Below, one piece after another: positions 27,821-40,972 of a stretch of 64,000 nucleotides of DNA. Numbering within the stretch: position 1 is the first letter of the stretch; every line of letters begins with the position of its first letter. The notes under the pieces were generated by a model that was given only the letters and a program-made list of their open reading frames with translations, was not told the origin of the DNA and made no database searches. The position numbers and the translations under genes are program-made. Location: positions 16,593,213 to 16,657,212 of the forward strand of contig NC_092574.1 of assembly GCF_037975245.1 (NCBI RefSeq), given 5' to 3'. The DNA is from Apostichopus japonicus (taxonomy: Eukaryota > Echinodermata > Holothuroidea > Aspidochirotida > Stichopodidae).

Positions 27821-29976
27821 TTTGTATAATTATACATGTGGTCGAATGGTACTGACTTAGATCTGTGAATCCTGGTTTTGACAGATGATCGAAAGAGGAA
27901 GTGAGGGCGCACTCATATTAATTGTAACAGGCAAAGTAACAACAAGGGTCTTGAACAAAACTACCCTTCACCAAACGGACGAAATCGGTCGTGAAGTGGA
28001 ATATTTCTGATGTTTGGATCTTTATAAGTAATATACTATTTAGTTTACTTTACATCGTCATAACCAAAGAGAAGTGCTGTGTTATAGAGTCTTCTTACAA
28101 TAAGCATGCAATGACTATACAATTGCAGAAATGTAATAAGAACGGTAGTATTTGCTGAATGTCATTATAAGGAAGGGAAAGACACTTTCAAATTATTGTC
28201 TTATTCTGAAGCTATTGTGTTTGTAAAGCTGCCAGAGACGATTTTTATATTATAAAATAATAAGATTTGATTTGCACATCAAGGGCGGGTTTTTTCTTCT
28301 TCACAGCATATAGTAGTTGCCCAATTCATCGATCTTTCTCTGTGTGTGCACCTTGGCTCTTAAGATATGAGTGCCATTAAAGGTATTAATTTTATGAGTA
28401 ATATCAAACCTTAACTTTGATGATATTATTATAGGTCTGTGCATATCAGAATATTCCTCGAAGCTAAATTCAAAGGAATCATCGACAGCTATATCTGTTG
28501 CTCTTGTCCCATTTGAAAGCCACAGGACCAAGTGAAACGTATTCCATTCGTTCTCGGTTGATACTGGGAAGGTTACTTCCGTTATGACGTCACGAGAGAG
28601 AGGAGGAACGATGTTTGCTTGGATTCCCTGAAAGGATATCTCTAGAATGAGAATTGGGTTGGTAGCATTGAATTCTATGTATCCCTTGTCGTTATAGACG
28701 ATATCGACGTTGCGGATAATGAATTCACTGCTGTTAACCGATAACTCTTCTCTGTAACCCGCACCAGACGTGACGTTAATATCGGTATCAAAAGGGGACA
28801 ACAGTTTGTAAGTTGCATGCCGCCATGACCACCACTCGCCGCTGTAAAGTACAACATGGCGATCCCATCTGGAAACATCGTCGAGACAATCGATCAATGA
28901 TGCACAGATATAGTCAGCATATGGAGTATTCCAGGATTGGTACGAAAACAATACCAATATTGGCCTCGAAGCATTGATCCTTGTACCCGACATATCAGAC
29001 ATGTAGCCCACATAGAGGGTCTGAAATGCGTCAATGGTTACTTCATGGGTATCGTCAGTTGAATTAGAGGGTGGGGTTAACCGCACAATGGTATCGTCTT
29101 CTAAAGACAATATAGCGATCTTTGCGATGTTATCAAGATAATGCATCAGGACCCAGTACTCTCTGCCAATCTCATCGACACCTCTGACTCGGTAAGTAGT
29201 CGAACATTGTCGATAATAGTACCGCACCACGGTATTATTGCAGTATTGTTGGACGTAGACTCTCACCGTTTCATCCGCTGAAACAACCACCGTTGTATTC
29301 AACAACATGTTACCTATGAAGTCTTGTACAGACGATACTGCGGTATCTGGAACATCAATGTAAATTCCTTCACTTGGAGAAATAGAGAAGAATATATCGT
29401 CAATATTTTGATTTATAAACGATATGCAGGTGCGTATCCAGGGGGGGGCGTTGGGGGCGCGCGCCCCCCGGGTAAGAAAAAGAGGAGAGAAAAAAAAGAG
29501 AAGGAAAAAGGAAAAAAGAGGGGGAAAAGAGGAGGAGGAGAGGAAGGAAGGGAAAAGAAAAAGAAGAAAGAGAGAAGAAGGAGAAAAGGAGGGAGTAAAA
29601 GAAAAACGCCAAGACACCGGGAAGAGAAAGAGGAACAGTGACATCATTACAGCGCTGAAGGGTAGCCAGTGACGGATCAATGATTTCGTAAAAGTGTGCC
29701 TCACCCTACCCCTTACACCGACAACTCCATTTTTTTGACGTTTCCATTTTCCTCTCTCACTAATGATCTATATATATACTATATATGGTCTATCATAACG
29801 CGTGTGTAGAATTGTGCTATGAAACCAACTGTGGCTGGTCTCGAACTCGACCGTGTCGTCGGGGAACATGACGCATTTTGGGATGGGGGCGACCGCCCCC
29901 CCCCCCATTCAGCATTTTTTTAAATGATATCGCTAAGTAATTTCAAAATAGAAAGTGCTTAGATGCAACTTACAAG

Positions 29977-30160
29977 GCCTGGGAAGTGTCATTTCCAGCG
30001 ATCTGGGAGACATTTTCGGCCAAAATTTGCTTGTACGCTTCGCGCTAACAAATGGTCCTGGGTAGTGCCATTTCCAGCGATCTGGGAGGCATTTTCGGCC
30101 AAAATTTGCTTGTACGCTTCGCGCCAACCTATGGTGGCGCTACGCTTAGATAATTTGCCT
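29977..30160. repeat. Tandem core modules inside the 29427-31620 element
   Basis: Two copies with a period of about 76 bases share AGTGNCATTTCCAGCGATCT and TTTGCTTGTACGCTTCGCGC. The second continues into a hairpin-forming sequence (GCGCCAACC...GGTGGCGC). Related modules recur in other elements in this window. Confidence 0.75.
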
Positions 30161-30559
30161 ACAGGCTTCGCCCCTCCCTTGGCAAATTCCTCGCTTCGCG
30201 CCTGTTCGAATTTGTAACGCAAACAGCAGATATCACATCATATCACTGAGCATGAAAATGGCGTTCCAGGATGAAAATCCTCAAAACTGTCCGACTTGCC
30301 TGAAAAAATAACCCAAAATTTTCGCGCGCGAAGCGCGCGTTCAACGTGTCAATGTCAATATCATATAAGCAAGCATCGGTTATTACATCGCATGCCATCA
30401 TGTACCGTACGGTCCGTGAAAATTGCGCAGTATACCGCGGGATGCTAATGTAAACAACGACATGTCTCATGTAGATGTATAAATAGCATGGAGGTCCAAT
30501 TATGTCAAAACTCTCTTTTACATTAGTAATGGCGAATTAGGGGCTGCACCCCCGCCGCG

Positions 30560-30937
30560 CAGTGGCGGAGCGTCCATACGGTCAGGGGGGCGGATGCCCC
30601 CCCTGACGGACTCAAATGGACTGCTGGCGCCTTTTTCAGCTCTTTACCACTTTTTACTTATTCTAGATTATTGACTTTTTTATTGCGCTCTCATCTACTT
30701 ATTGACATTTGTCACATTTTGTTGCTGTAATTTGGCGATGACACCTTATTCTTCGTTTATCTGCAAATTAGCCAGGCCCTGAAAGGGTCATTTCCGGCGA
30801 TCTAGGGAGTATCTTTACTCAAAAATTGTCTGTGCGCTACGCGCCAACCAGTGGTGGCGCTCCGCTTAGATAGTGTCGAAAGCGCCCCTACAGACCATTC
30901 TCGCCCCTCCTGACCAATACCCCTAGCTCCGCCACTG
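30560..30937. mobile_element. hAT-type MITE, copy 2 (nested, inverted)
   Basis: CAGTGGCGGAGC...GCTCCGCCACTG with exact 8-bp duplication CCGCCGCG at 30552-30559 and 30938-30945. Inserted in the 2.19-kb transposon in opposite orientation to copies 1 and 3. Confidence 0.92.
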
Positions 30938-32735
30938 CCGCCGCGCCTCCTACGCCTATGTGTGTAGTGTTCGGTTGAAGGAAATATCTGCTATTTTTTC
31001 ATTTCCTTCAACCAAGTTTTATAATAGCCGTTATAAGAGGTTTAATATTTCTACACCAATAAATTAACTGTGTCTGAATTTTCCAAAATTTCTGACCAAC
31101 ATTCTGCATCACACTTCCCTCTACTCGTGCAATTTTGACCGGTCTGTTAGGGGTTGAAGGAAGTTTTTCTATATTGGTTGTCCATAGATGAAATTTTGTA
31201 CAACATTATGGGTATGTTTTCAAGTGAGTTTATTCACGAGAAATGTGAATTTTCAAATTCTGAACAAATTTGGGGCTTAAAACCTTGAAAAGTGGGGCTG
31301 ACGGGTATTGTGGGGCGACGTAGAATCACCTACAAAAGCAAAGACCCACAGGAGATGCGATCAGGTCGAACATGACGTGTGCCGGGTTGACAATCTTCAA
31401 AAAGGTTATGGATGGAAAAAAACTATTAGGAAATACTTGGTTCTCAGGCCAAAAGTGTACATCTGGTTGGTCATTTCAAGCCCGAGAAGTGCCGTTTCCG
31501 GTGATCTGGGGGGTATAAAAACCAGAAATTTTCTTGTACGCTGCGCGCCAACCGATGGTGGCGCTCCGCTTAGATAGTAATTCGCGCCCCCCGGGTTAGA
31601 AAATCCTGGATACGCGCCTGATATGGTACCATTAGTTCCGTTATGATCGCTTCCAGTGCTAATGAAGAGTTTGGTTACCGTTGTTTTGTTTTCCGAACAT
31701 GTCATTGGTAAAAGTGGAAATATGTACTGAACAATGAAAGGATCTGGAAGGTAAAAGAAGAAACAAATAACAACAAGTGATGCATATTAATAACGGTGTG
31801 TGTCCAGAAATCCAGTATGCTATACAAAAAATGCATGGTAGTGAGAAATGTTGCTGATGAAAACAACGACAATTCAGACACGCTGATATACACCAATAAA
31901 AAAAAACAATTTTAGTTAGTGGTCACATGACGTGTAAGGATCAATCACGATACAGATGTTAAACAATGAAACGAAGCTTATACTTTCGCAGGTATACGCC
32001 TCCAATTAAAACTATCCTATACTTTCTGGTCAAATAATATTAATGTCTTCAACTTGCCTTGAAAAATTGACCAGATGAAAGCAACAACTGTTGCGTTTCA
32101 AACGTAAATTATAAGCAAACACAGAAAAAAAAACTCCTAGTTTTTTCTTTTCTTCTTTCTTGTTTAAAAATTTATTTTCTGTAACGAATTCTTAAACTAG
32201 TCGTTCTTATTGTTCTTTCCCAAATCGACAAACACAAACATTTATGATTGGACCAATCACATTTCTGTCTGAGCTGAGAGACATGCAACTTGTTTTCTTT
32301 GAATGCGAGAATGATGATGAATATATGTCCTTCAAAATAAAACCTCTTACTAACATACTAACCGACATGGGTATCCGGTGGATGATTTTCATTTTCCACC
32401 GTACAGGTAAACGTCTTTAAATCTTCAGCGAAACCTGTCCTGTGAAACACTAATACATAGAACGTGGAGGAAGAATATGTGAATACATGTATATTCTATG
32501 CATTATACGTAAGATGCAGAGGGCATCACGTGATTATTGTTACTGTGTTTTGGCTATAGCCTATAGTCTACGTGCATGGATATTTGATCAATTTAGCGCG
32601 TTCTGGTTGCAACGCTTTGTCGTCTGCAACGCAAATATATATACATCGACGCAAAACATATTGTTATTTGTAACTAGTAGGCTACATCAACCAATGTTTA
32701 ACGCTACAGTTTCAACAAACTAGATAGGGTTATGT

Positions 32736-33400
32736 ATAGATGACAGACTGACCTTTTTTTCTCACATATCAAATGTTATGAGCAAAGTATATGAAATTAT
32801 CTTTGTGTTAGCATAATATATTGTATCATTTTGTAATAAGGATGCTAAGGAATGTGTATTTAAATATGTCATTCTCTCACATCTCAATTATGCAGTGCCA
32901 GTCTTGTGTCATTTTATTTTACAAACAGATAACGATAGAATTGTAAAGTTGTTATAGTACACGTCAAAGATTCTTCACTAATATATAGATTAGCAATATT
33001 TAAAGGAAACTGTGAATGCCTCCTCTAGAGCTGAATTTGTAAGAATGGCTGCTTTATGATGATCAGAATCACCCCTTGTGTACCTGTAGCGACTCTGTAT
33101 TTACTACCTTTTCATTTCTTTTGTAATATACTCGAGCGCCTTCTTGTTAACGGAGGAACTCTACGATCTATCGTCGTGAACGGACCTAAATTTCTCGCGA
33201 GTTGTTCGCTCATTAATTTATCTGTTTACATTGGATTTTTCTCCCTCGGAACATTATATTTCTACGTCGGAAATAACGATCTCTCGAATGGAGTGAACAT
33301 TATATTATTTATCAGTGCACTGCGCGGGGAATTCGTTAACATAATTCATCGGACCTGATGTAGTTTATTTTACCATTTTATCCATATCATTTTACGTATT
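32736..33400 (+). mobile_element. Decayed LINE RT C-terminal fragment
   Basis: Conceptual translation with frameshifts gives DDRLTFFSHISNVMSKVYEI and later VFKYVILSHLNYAVPVL, typical of the post-catalytic region of CR1-like LINEs. Only a short stub of it is in the right IgGFc copy (around 37860-37920), so the copies differ here by roughly 0.9 kb. Confidence 0.6.
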
Positions 33401-34165
33401 ATATATAATTCGCCCCGTACGGTGTCCAGCGGCCGGACTCATTGCTATCTCCCTTGTATTATACGGGAACGGACGATGGTGCGACAGGTGATGATACTCA
33501 GCGCAGCCAACTCAATAAAGAGGTGAGTGAAGGTCACGTTTGTTTATCCGTATACCCCTTCCATCTCGCTAAATACCTCCCTAACTAAGAAGTCTTAACG
33601 TGCAATCGAACAGAAAGTTAAGAAATCCTAATATTTTGCCAAAAATGAATTGTTATAGGTTTTACATATTTTGTAAGAACTAACATTATTTATTTATTGT
33701 TTTAACATCGTATTTTATTACTCCATTTTATATATATATATTTTTTAAATTTATACTAGAATAAATCAATTGAAATACATGAAAATTATTATCTACCATA
33801 TACTAAAACAAATCAGAAAACAACCGATATCTGTAGACTATAAGCTCAAGTTTCCGACTGACGTTGACATAAGATATACCCAAACATATATATTATAGGC
33901 CGATTGTTGTTAATGCACTAACCGACCGTTATATATACGGCTGCACGGTTTGTATTGGTTAGTTGGTTTCTAGCGTGGCATCATTCTGTCATCAAGTTAT
34001 TTCATATATAAACATAATTCGATATCCACATAGTTGGAAATGTTTGGGAAGCGTCCAATTTTTGGTTTGCTATCAACATATAAACATTGCAAGTATGTGA
34101 ATGAAAAGTATTATTCACTTACCCGCAGAGACGAGGAGCAAAATTGTCAGCGTTATGACCTCCAT

Positions 34166-35279
34166 AGGCCTTAGAAAGAAAGTAAACACGTTGTTAAGTT
34201 TGTTCCCTGTACCTAAAGTCATTCATTAGCATATAAGCATCGCTGCATGGTAATAACTGTATTATGTGTAAGAAAGGATACACCCCCCCCCTCCACACCT
34301 ACACACCCTCCCTTCACCTCTCCCATACCTCTTTCATCCCACATACATATAAATCACCTTTTTAGTTTTCTTTCAATATTCCACGTAATTTAGTATACCT
34401 ACAGGCATGTGTCGATATAAGACTTAATATTTTATAATATGAAAAACGATAAATTGGTGGAGATTATTACATAAACTTGAATATATTACTTACTCAGACT
34501 GGTTCGGCCAAATCTTGCACCAAGCAGCTGGTCAAACAGCAATTTTCCTCCCCCCAAAAACGTGTTTTGTTTTCCAAAACAGTCCCAGACTTCTGTTTGA
34601 ACCTTCTATAGGAGAACCTGTTATCAACCCCTTGTATAAACCCCAAAACTGATGAATAATCAACGCTACTCACTAGATCTCCAGAATTTTTTTGATTATT
34701 AAGTTTTTCCCGTTATTTTCATTATCTCAAGAGCCGCTTTATATTCTTTCAGTTTACATTGTATTCTTTTGCTTTTATATAAAGCGTATTGTCTCACAAA
34801 GATTCGTGAAAATAATATTATATATAATTCTGATGTGTTTCTTCAATCATATAAACAAAAGCTCATAACAAAAATGAAAAAGAAGAAGAATTGAATGCTT
34901 TTATATTTGTGTCGATATGAGCCTGCCGTCTAAATCCATCGATATTATACAAAGTCAACATTTGTCAGATTAATTAACAAAAACCGCATGTATTGAATAC
35001 TTTCTTCTTTCCGTGGAGATGAGAAAGAAACTTACCAGAGTAGAAGGCTTTTGATTAAGGTGTTAAGGAAGCGGATATTTTTAGACATTATTGTATTGAA
35101 GTTGATCAGGAGATTGTCGATAAAAAAAATGGGGTGGGGTCGAATATACATTTGTTTAGAAATTGAACTTTGGATTTAAGGCAAATATACGCAACGCTTT
35201 AACAGCTTTCATTTTATTTATTTTTCTCACATTTTTCATATACACATAAACATATACGTATATATATATATAAATGAAA

Positions 35280-35319
<40 letters not shown>

Positions 35320-35506
35320 TTTGTACAAACGGTAATCATATATACATGCACTAATGAGCTTTAACAGAGATAGCAAAACAAATATACACACGTTCAAATT
35401 CCAATTCCCATTGAATACTGTATAACGGCAGATACTGTAGCCCCCCCCCCCCCCAATAAAACCCCCAAACAATTATAAGAATTAAGGCTTTTGCATGCTT
35501 CTCATT
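34166..35506. other. Spacer between the duplicated IgGFc-type genes
   Basis: Upstream flank of the left copy, homologous to the right copy's upstream flank to about 35000 (compare 39240-39480). Contains a TA microsatellite (35258-35321) and a C tract (35441-35454). No gene seen. Confidence 0.6.
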
Positions 35507-35604
35507 CTGTAGAAGCTATTGTGTTTGTAAAGCTGCCAGACACGATGTTTATATTATAAAATAATAAGATTTGATTTGCACATCAAGGGCGGGTTTTTTC
35601 TTCT

Positions 35605-38385
35605 TCACAGCACATAGTAGTTGCCCAATTCGAAATGCGAAAATGCGAAATCACTTTGTGCGTGCATCTTGGCTCTTAAGATGTGAGTGCCATTGAAGGT
35701 ATTAATTTTATGAGTAAAATCAAACGTTAACATTGATGATATTATTATAGGTCTGTCCATATCAGAATATTCCTCGAAGCTAAATTCAAAGGAATCGTCT
35801 ATAGTAACGTCTGTTGCTCTTGTCCCATTTGAAAGCCAGAGGACCAAGTAAAACGGATTCCATTCGTTCTCAGTTGATACTGGGAAGGTTACTTCCGTTA
35901 TGACGTCACGAGCGAGAGGAGGAACGATGTTTGCTTGGATTGCCTGATAGGATATCTCTAGAATGAGAATTGGGTTGGTAGCATTGAATTCTATGTATCC
36001 CTTGTCGTTATCGACGATATCGACGTTGTGAATAATGAATTCACTGCTGTTCACCGATAACTCTTCTGTGTAACCCGCTCCAGACGTTACGTTAATATCG
36101 GTATCGAAAGGGGACAACAGTTTGTAAGTTGCATGCTGCCATGACCACCACTCGCCGCTGTAAAGTACAACATGGCGATCCCATCTGGAAACATCGTCGA
36201 GACAATCGATCAATGATGCACAGATATAGTCAGCATATGGAGTATTCCAGGATTGGTAGGAAAACAATACCAATATTGGCCTCGAAGCATTGATCTTTGT
36301 ACCCGATATATCAGACATGTAGCCCACATAGAGGGTCTGAAATGCGTGAATGGTTACTTCAAGGGTATCGTCAGTTGAATAAGAGGGTGGGGTTAACAGC
36401 ACAATGGTATCGTCTTCTAAAGCCAATATAGCGATCTTTGCGATGTCATCAAAATAATGCATCAGGACCCAGTACTCTCTGCCAATCTCATCGACACCTC
36501 TGACTCGGTAAGTAGTCGAACATTGTCCGTAGGACCCCACCGCGGTATTATTGCAGTATTGTTGGACGTAGACTCTCACCGTTTCATCCGCTGAAACAAC
36601 CACCGTTGTATTCAATAACATGTTACCTATGAAGTCAAGTACAGACGATACTGCGGTATCTGGAACATCAATGTAAATTCCTTCACTTGGAGAAATAGAG
36701 AAGAATATATCGTCAATATTTTGATTTAGAAACGATATGGTACCATTAGTTTCGTTATGATCGCTTCCAGTGCTAATGAAGAGTTTGGTTACCGTTGGTT
36801 TGTTTTCCGAACATGTCATTGGTAAAAGTGGAAATATGTACTGAACAATGAAAGGATCTGGAAGGTAAAAGAAGAAACAAATAACAACAAGTGATGCATA
36901 TTAATAGCGGTGTGTGTCCAGAAATCCAGTATGCTATACAAAAAATGCATGGTAGTGAGAAATGTTGCTGATGAGAACAACGACAATTCAGACACGCTGA
37001 TATACACCAATAAAAAAAAACAATTTTAGTTAGTGGTCACATGACGTGTAAGGATCAATCACGATACAGATGTTAAACAATGAAACGAAGCTTTTACTTT
37101 CGCAGGTATATACGCCTCCAATTAAAACTATCCTATACTTTCTGGTCAAATACTTTTAATGTCTTCAACTTGCCTTGAAAAATTGACCAGATGAAAGCAA
37201 CCACTCGTTGCGTTTCAAACGTAAATTATAAGCTAAAACAGAATAATTGTCTCTCTTTTTTCTCTCCTTTCTTTTTATTGTAATTGATTTTCGGGTACGA
37301 ATATTTAAACTAGTCGTTCGTAATGTTTCTTCTTCGTTTTATGTGTCATAAAGCTACAAACACAAACACTTATGATTGGACCAATGACATTTTCTATCTG
37401 AGCTGAGAGACATGCAACTTGTTTTCTTTGAATGCGAGAATGATGACGAATATATGTCATTAAGAATAAAACCTCTTACTAACATACTAACCGTCATGGG
37501 TATCCGGTGGATGATTTTCATTTTGCACCGTACAGGTAAACGTCTTTAAATCTTCAGCGAAACCTGTCCTGTGAAACACTAATACATAGAACGTGGAGGA
37601 AGAATATGTGAATACATGTATATTCTATGCATTATACGTAAGGTGCAGAGGGCATCACGTGATTGTTGTTACTGTGTTTTGGCTATAGTCTACGCGCATG
37701 GATTTAATCAATATAGCGCGTTCTGCAGGTTGCAACGCTTTGTCGTCTGCAACGCAAATATATACATCGACGAAAAACATATTGTTATTTGTTATACTAG
37801 TAGGCTACATCAACCAATGTTTAACACCACAGTAAATCAGCTATTTAGGGTTATGTATAGATGACAGACTGATCATTTCTGAACAAATATTATGAGCAAA
37901 TATATTAAATTATCTTTGTGTACTTTATGTATTTTTGTTTTAACATCGTATTTCATTGCTTCATTTTATAATTATTTTTAAATTTATACTAGAATTTATT
38001 AATTGACATACAAGAAATTCACTTTCTACCGTACAAATCAGAAAACAACCGATGTTTGTAGACTAAGCTCAATTTTTCAACACTTTACATACTATACACC
38101 GAAACATATATTATAGGCCGATTGTTGTTAATGCATGCACTAATCGACCGTTATATACGGCTGCACGGTTTGTATTGGTTAGTTGGTTTCTAGCGTGGCA
38201 TCATTCTGTCATCAAGTTATGTCATATTCACACATACTTCGATATCCGCATAGTTGGAAAAGTTTGGGAAGCGTCCAAGTTTTAGTCTGCTATCAACATA
38301 CAAACATTGCAAGTATGTGAATGAACGGTATTATTAACTTACCCGCAGAGACGAGGAGCAAAATTGTCAGCGTTATGACCTCCAT
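35605..38385 (-). CDS. IgGFc-binding-domain secreted protein, right tandem copy, intact
   Basis: Exon 1 is 38385-38343 (signal peptide MEVITLTILLLVSA plus one base); exon 2 is 36857-35605 after CTTCCAG, phase-compatible, beginning GDPFIVQYIFPLLPMTCSEN. It ends GNYYVL with TGA; about 430 residues in all. The mature part resembles the IgGFc-binding domain found in mucus FCGBP-like proteins: IGREYWVLMHY, LEDDTIVLLTPP, VTIHAFQTLYVGYMSDISGT, INASRPILVLFSY, DRHVVLYSGEWWSWQHATYK. Many N-glycosylation sequons (NTT, NAS, NVT, NSS, NAT, NGT) and a few Cys fit secretion. No VWD, TIL or other domain and no membrane anchor, so it is a single-domain protein. The ligand is unknown; a surface or immune role is only a guess. 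Confidence 0.78.
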
Positions 38386-38624
38386 AGACCTTAGAGAGGA
38401 AGAAAGTAAACACGTGTTCCCTGTACCTTAAGTCATGCATTAGCATAAGCATCGCTGCATGGCCGTAAATGTATATTGTGTAGGAAAGGATTAACCCCCC
38501 TCCCCTACACTCACCTTCACCATCCCTCTTTCATCCCACATACATATAAATCACCTGTTTAGTTTTCTTTCAATATTCCACGTAGTTTAGTATACCTACA
38601 TGCACATGTCAATATAAGACTTAA

Positions 38625-38974
38625 AGGGTGTGAAGACTCGCGCACAAAGAAACGTCTCATGCCGGTTATCTGACCTAGTTTCGAATGAGGTGTAACAGAA
38701 GTGTTAGACACCACCATCGATCCTAGAAAATACACACACAGCCTGCTACCGTCGGTAATTAGACACTAGTTAGTACATACAGCTACTATCAATACCCACA
38801 ACACAGTGTACATAGCAGCGATGGACATCTGAGATCTAGATAAAAGATAAAAAGGTATCACGTTTCACTACTGTCTGCTTTTTGTAACGACAAGAAGAAA
38901 ACTTCACTTGCAAGCAACGGAAAGTTAACTTTTTCAGAGCGCGGCACGCTGTTTGGGGCGAGTCTTCAATGCCT
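38625..38974. mobile_element. MITE, 350 bp, TTAA target duplication
   Basis: Ends AGGGTGTGAAGACTCGC and GCGAGTCTTCAATGCCT, flanked by TTAA at 38621-38624 and 38975-38978. The left unit has a single TTAA at the matching place (34424-34427 region, gacttaatatt). TTAA targets are used by piggyBac and Kolobok families; which one applies here is not decided. Confidence 0.85.
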
Positions 38975-39519
38975 TTAATATGTTATAACCTTACAAACGA
39001 TAAATTGGAGGTTATTACATACACTTAAATATATTACTTATTCAATTTCGGCCAAATATCTTGCACCAAAAAATCGTCAAACAGCAAATTCCCCTCAAAA
39101 ACACGTTTTTATTTGTCCAAAACAGTCCCGCACTTCTGTTTGAACCTTCTATACTGGTATATAGGAGAACCTGTTATCAACCTCTTGTATAACCACAAAC
39201 GATAAACTGATGAATCCTCCATGCTACTCAATAGTTCTCCAGATATTTTTTAATTATCTAGTTTTCCCCAAATAATTCTAAAGTAATATTTTCTTCAATC
39301 CCAAAATGATTCATGAAAAATACTATTCTGATTATGTTTTCAATCATATGAAAAGCTAATAATAAAAAAAAAACAGATAAAAGCGAAACCTATAGATACT
39401 CTCATTTTTTGTCTCCCGTCTAGATACATCGATATTACAAAAATTACACAAAGCCGCGAGTATTGAATTTTTGAAACTGATAATCTACTTGATATATTAA
39501 AAATATTTGGGCGAAAAAA

Positions 39520-39521
<2 letters not shown>

Positions 39522-39596
<75 letters not shown>

Positions 39597-39690
39597 CAAT
39601 ATATATATTACAATATGTATATATTGCAATATGTATATATTGATTAAAATATATATATATGTATATTAATATCTATATATATATATATAT
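39522..39690. repeat. TA microsatellite with ATTACAATATATA units
   Basis: Pure TA to about 39592, then degenerating TA/TGTA/TTAAAATA sequence. Confidence 0.93.
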
Positions 39691-40911
39691 GTATATTAAA
39701 ATATATTAATAATGAAAATATAGGCCACGTGTACTCTAAAATGGTTATTGCAACTTATTGCATGGTAATTAGTTATATGAAGGATTGGTGATATACAGTA
39801 TGCTTTCGAATGCGTTTTCGAATGCAAAGTACGTTCTTATTTCCCTGCTGCGTGCAAACATTCCACGTTGAAATATAATCCATTTCTCGTGAATAATGTT
39901 TAGTGTGTGGGTTTCAGTGATTCGTACTTGTCTCATAAAAAGTGGTTTAGCCGGAGGGGGGTTTAGGGGGATCAAAAACATTGCTCAGTAGCCATAGTAA
40001 GCTTAAGAACGATATTTTTCTGAGCAAGTTAGGTTTCATTGAGTGATTGACACTTTTAGTCAAAGTTCCCTTCGTCGTATGGAACTTGATTGTCTTCTAA
40101 GACAACAACCCCATTTGGATCAATATAGAGATATGACATACCTGCGTGAACCTACCCACACGTATTTGTATTTATAGTATCGTTACTATAAACAGGACCG
40201 TAGCCACCGGGAGTATGGAGACACGTGCCTCCTCCCCACCACTTTCTCAAACTTTCTTCCAAATGGCTTAGCCTACATTTTATAACACATGCAAGCAAAG
40301 TCGTATACATAAATGTATTAAAACTGCTGGGAGTGATAGAACCATTTTGCATCTCAGCACCTTACCGAAACCAATTTCTCTACACCTACCTACACTTAGA
40401 CCCCTCCCTATACCGGAAGTTAGCCCAGATTTGTGTCCCCTCCCCTTAAATTCGAATACGTAACAGATGATAAAGACAATATGGTGTCATGAAAAGTCCC
40501 ATCTATACAAGCTTAAATTTATCTTCAATTCCCTGACTCTTAAATGGATATCAAATTGGTTTTTCTCCTCACGTCACGAAGGCTCGCTACGCGCCTGCTC
40601 CGAATATGTATGGTTCCGTGACGTCACTCGAGCTCCAAAAGGACTAAAGCACCATTTGCGTGGATGTTCCACGATTAAATATAATGTTCACAATGGACGT
40701 TTAGAGAAACATTCATTTATAGGAAATAAACAACGTGGATAACATCTGTTTTATTTTATCTCAAGTATGCTGTGATTTGATTTATATTCATATCTGAATC
40801 ATTGAAACCCATGATCATCAAAATGAAGTATACAGAAAAGCTTGCACGTAATTGGTGGTACAAAGGGCGCACCATAGGTTGAAAATCCGCACTTGCGATC
40901 TGCACGTAAAA
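39691..40911. other. Spacer between IgGFc-type genes and POLR1E
   Basis: No gene recognised. It includes the POLR1E promoter side. A GTCACGAAGGCTCGCTACGC segment near 40574 resembles sequence inside the transposons, suggesting an old element piece. Confidence 0.4.
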
Positions 40912-40972
40912 ATGGCAGTGTCCGTAACATATCAGCAGCTCGAATCCGGCGCAGATGAAAAATTACCAGTAG
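40912..40972 (+). CDS. POLR1E: POLR1E exon 1
   Basis: Twenty codons plus one base: MAVSVTYQQLESGADEKLPV, donor AG/GTTAGT. Joined to exon 2 at 46745 (after GCATTTTTAG), the split codon G+TC gives Val and the reading LPV-VSFSQGKVSG, which aligns with human RAVLVQFSNGKLQSPG. This phase and sequence fit supports the exon despite a 5.8-kb intron. Confidence 0.75.

Larger units (their letters stand above)
29427..31620. mobile_element. DNA transposon, 2.19 kb, 16-bp TIR, 5-bp target duplication (ATATG)
   Basis: Ends CAGGTGCGTATCCAGG and CCTGGATACGCGCCTG, flanked by ATATG at 29422-29426 and 31621-31625. The paralogue at 36736-36745 shows the unoccupied site (aacgatatggtacc), which fixes the borders exactly. 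Subterminal GCGCCCCCCGGG sequence lies near both ends. A purine-rich tract (29475-29640) and a nested hAT MITE are inside. No transposase is visible. Confidence 0.92.
28301..34165 (-). pseudogene. IgGFc-binding-domain secreted protein, left tandem copy, interrupted by transposon
   Basis: Exon 1 (34165-34123) encodes a signal peptide, MEVITLTILLLVSA, with GCGG/GTAAGT donor. Exon 2 begins at 31743, runs to 31621 (MTCSENKTTVTKLFIS), is split by the element at 29427-31620, and resumes 29426-28301, ending GNYYML and TGA. The rest of the domain is open and closely matches the right copy. Reading into the element soon meets a stop, so the standard transcript encodes only the first ~50 residues. It is called a pseudogene unless the element is spliced out or alleles differ. 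The intron (31744-34122) holds a decayed LINE piece at 32736-33400 absent from the right copy. Confidence 0.75.
35507..39480. repeat. Right unit of a tandem segmental duplication
   Basis: The sequence matches 28200-35000 over exon 2, intron, exon 1 and upstream flank, apart from the insertions unique to each unit (2.19-kb transposon and LINE piece on the left, TTAA-flanked MITE on the right). Direct orientation. Confidence 0.88.

Noticed and set aside
29400-29641. Highly charged or Phe/Ser-rich frames on both strands at the edge of the IgGFc-type exon
   Set aside because: They translate the purine-rich tract of the inserted transposon; the apparent N-terminus of the left copy there is an artefact.
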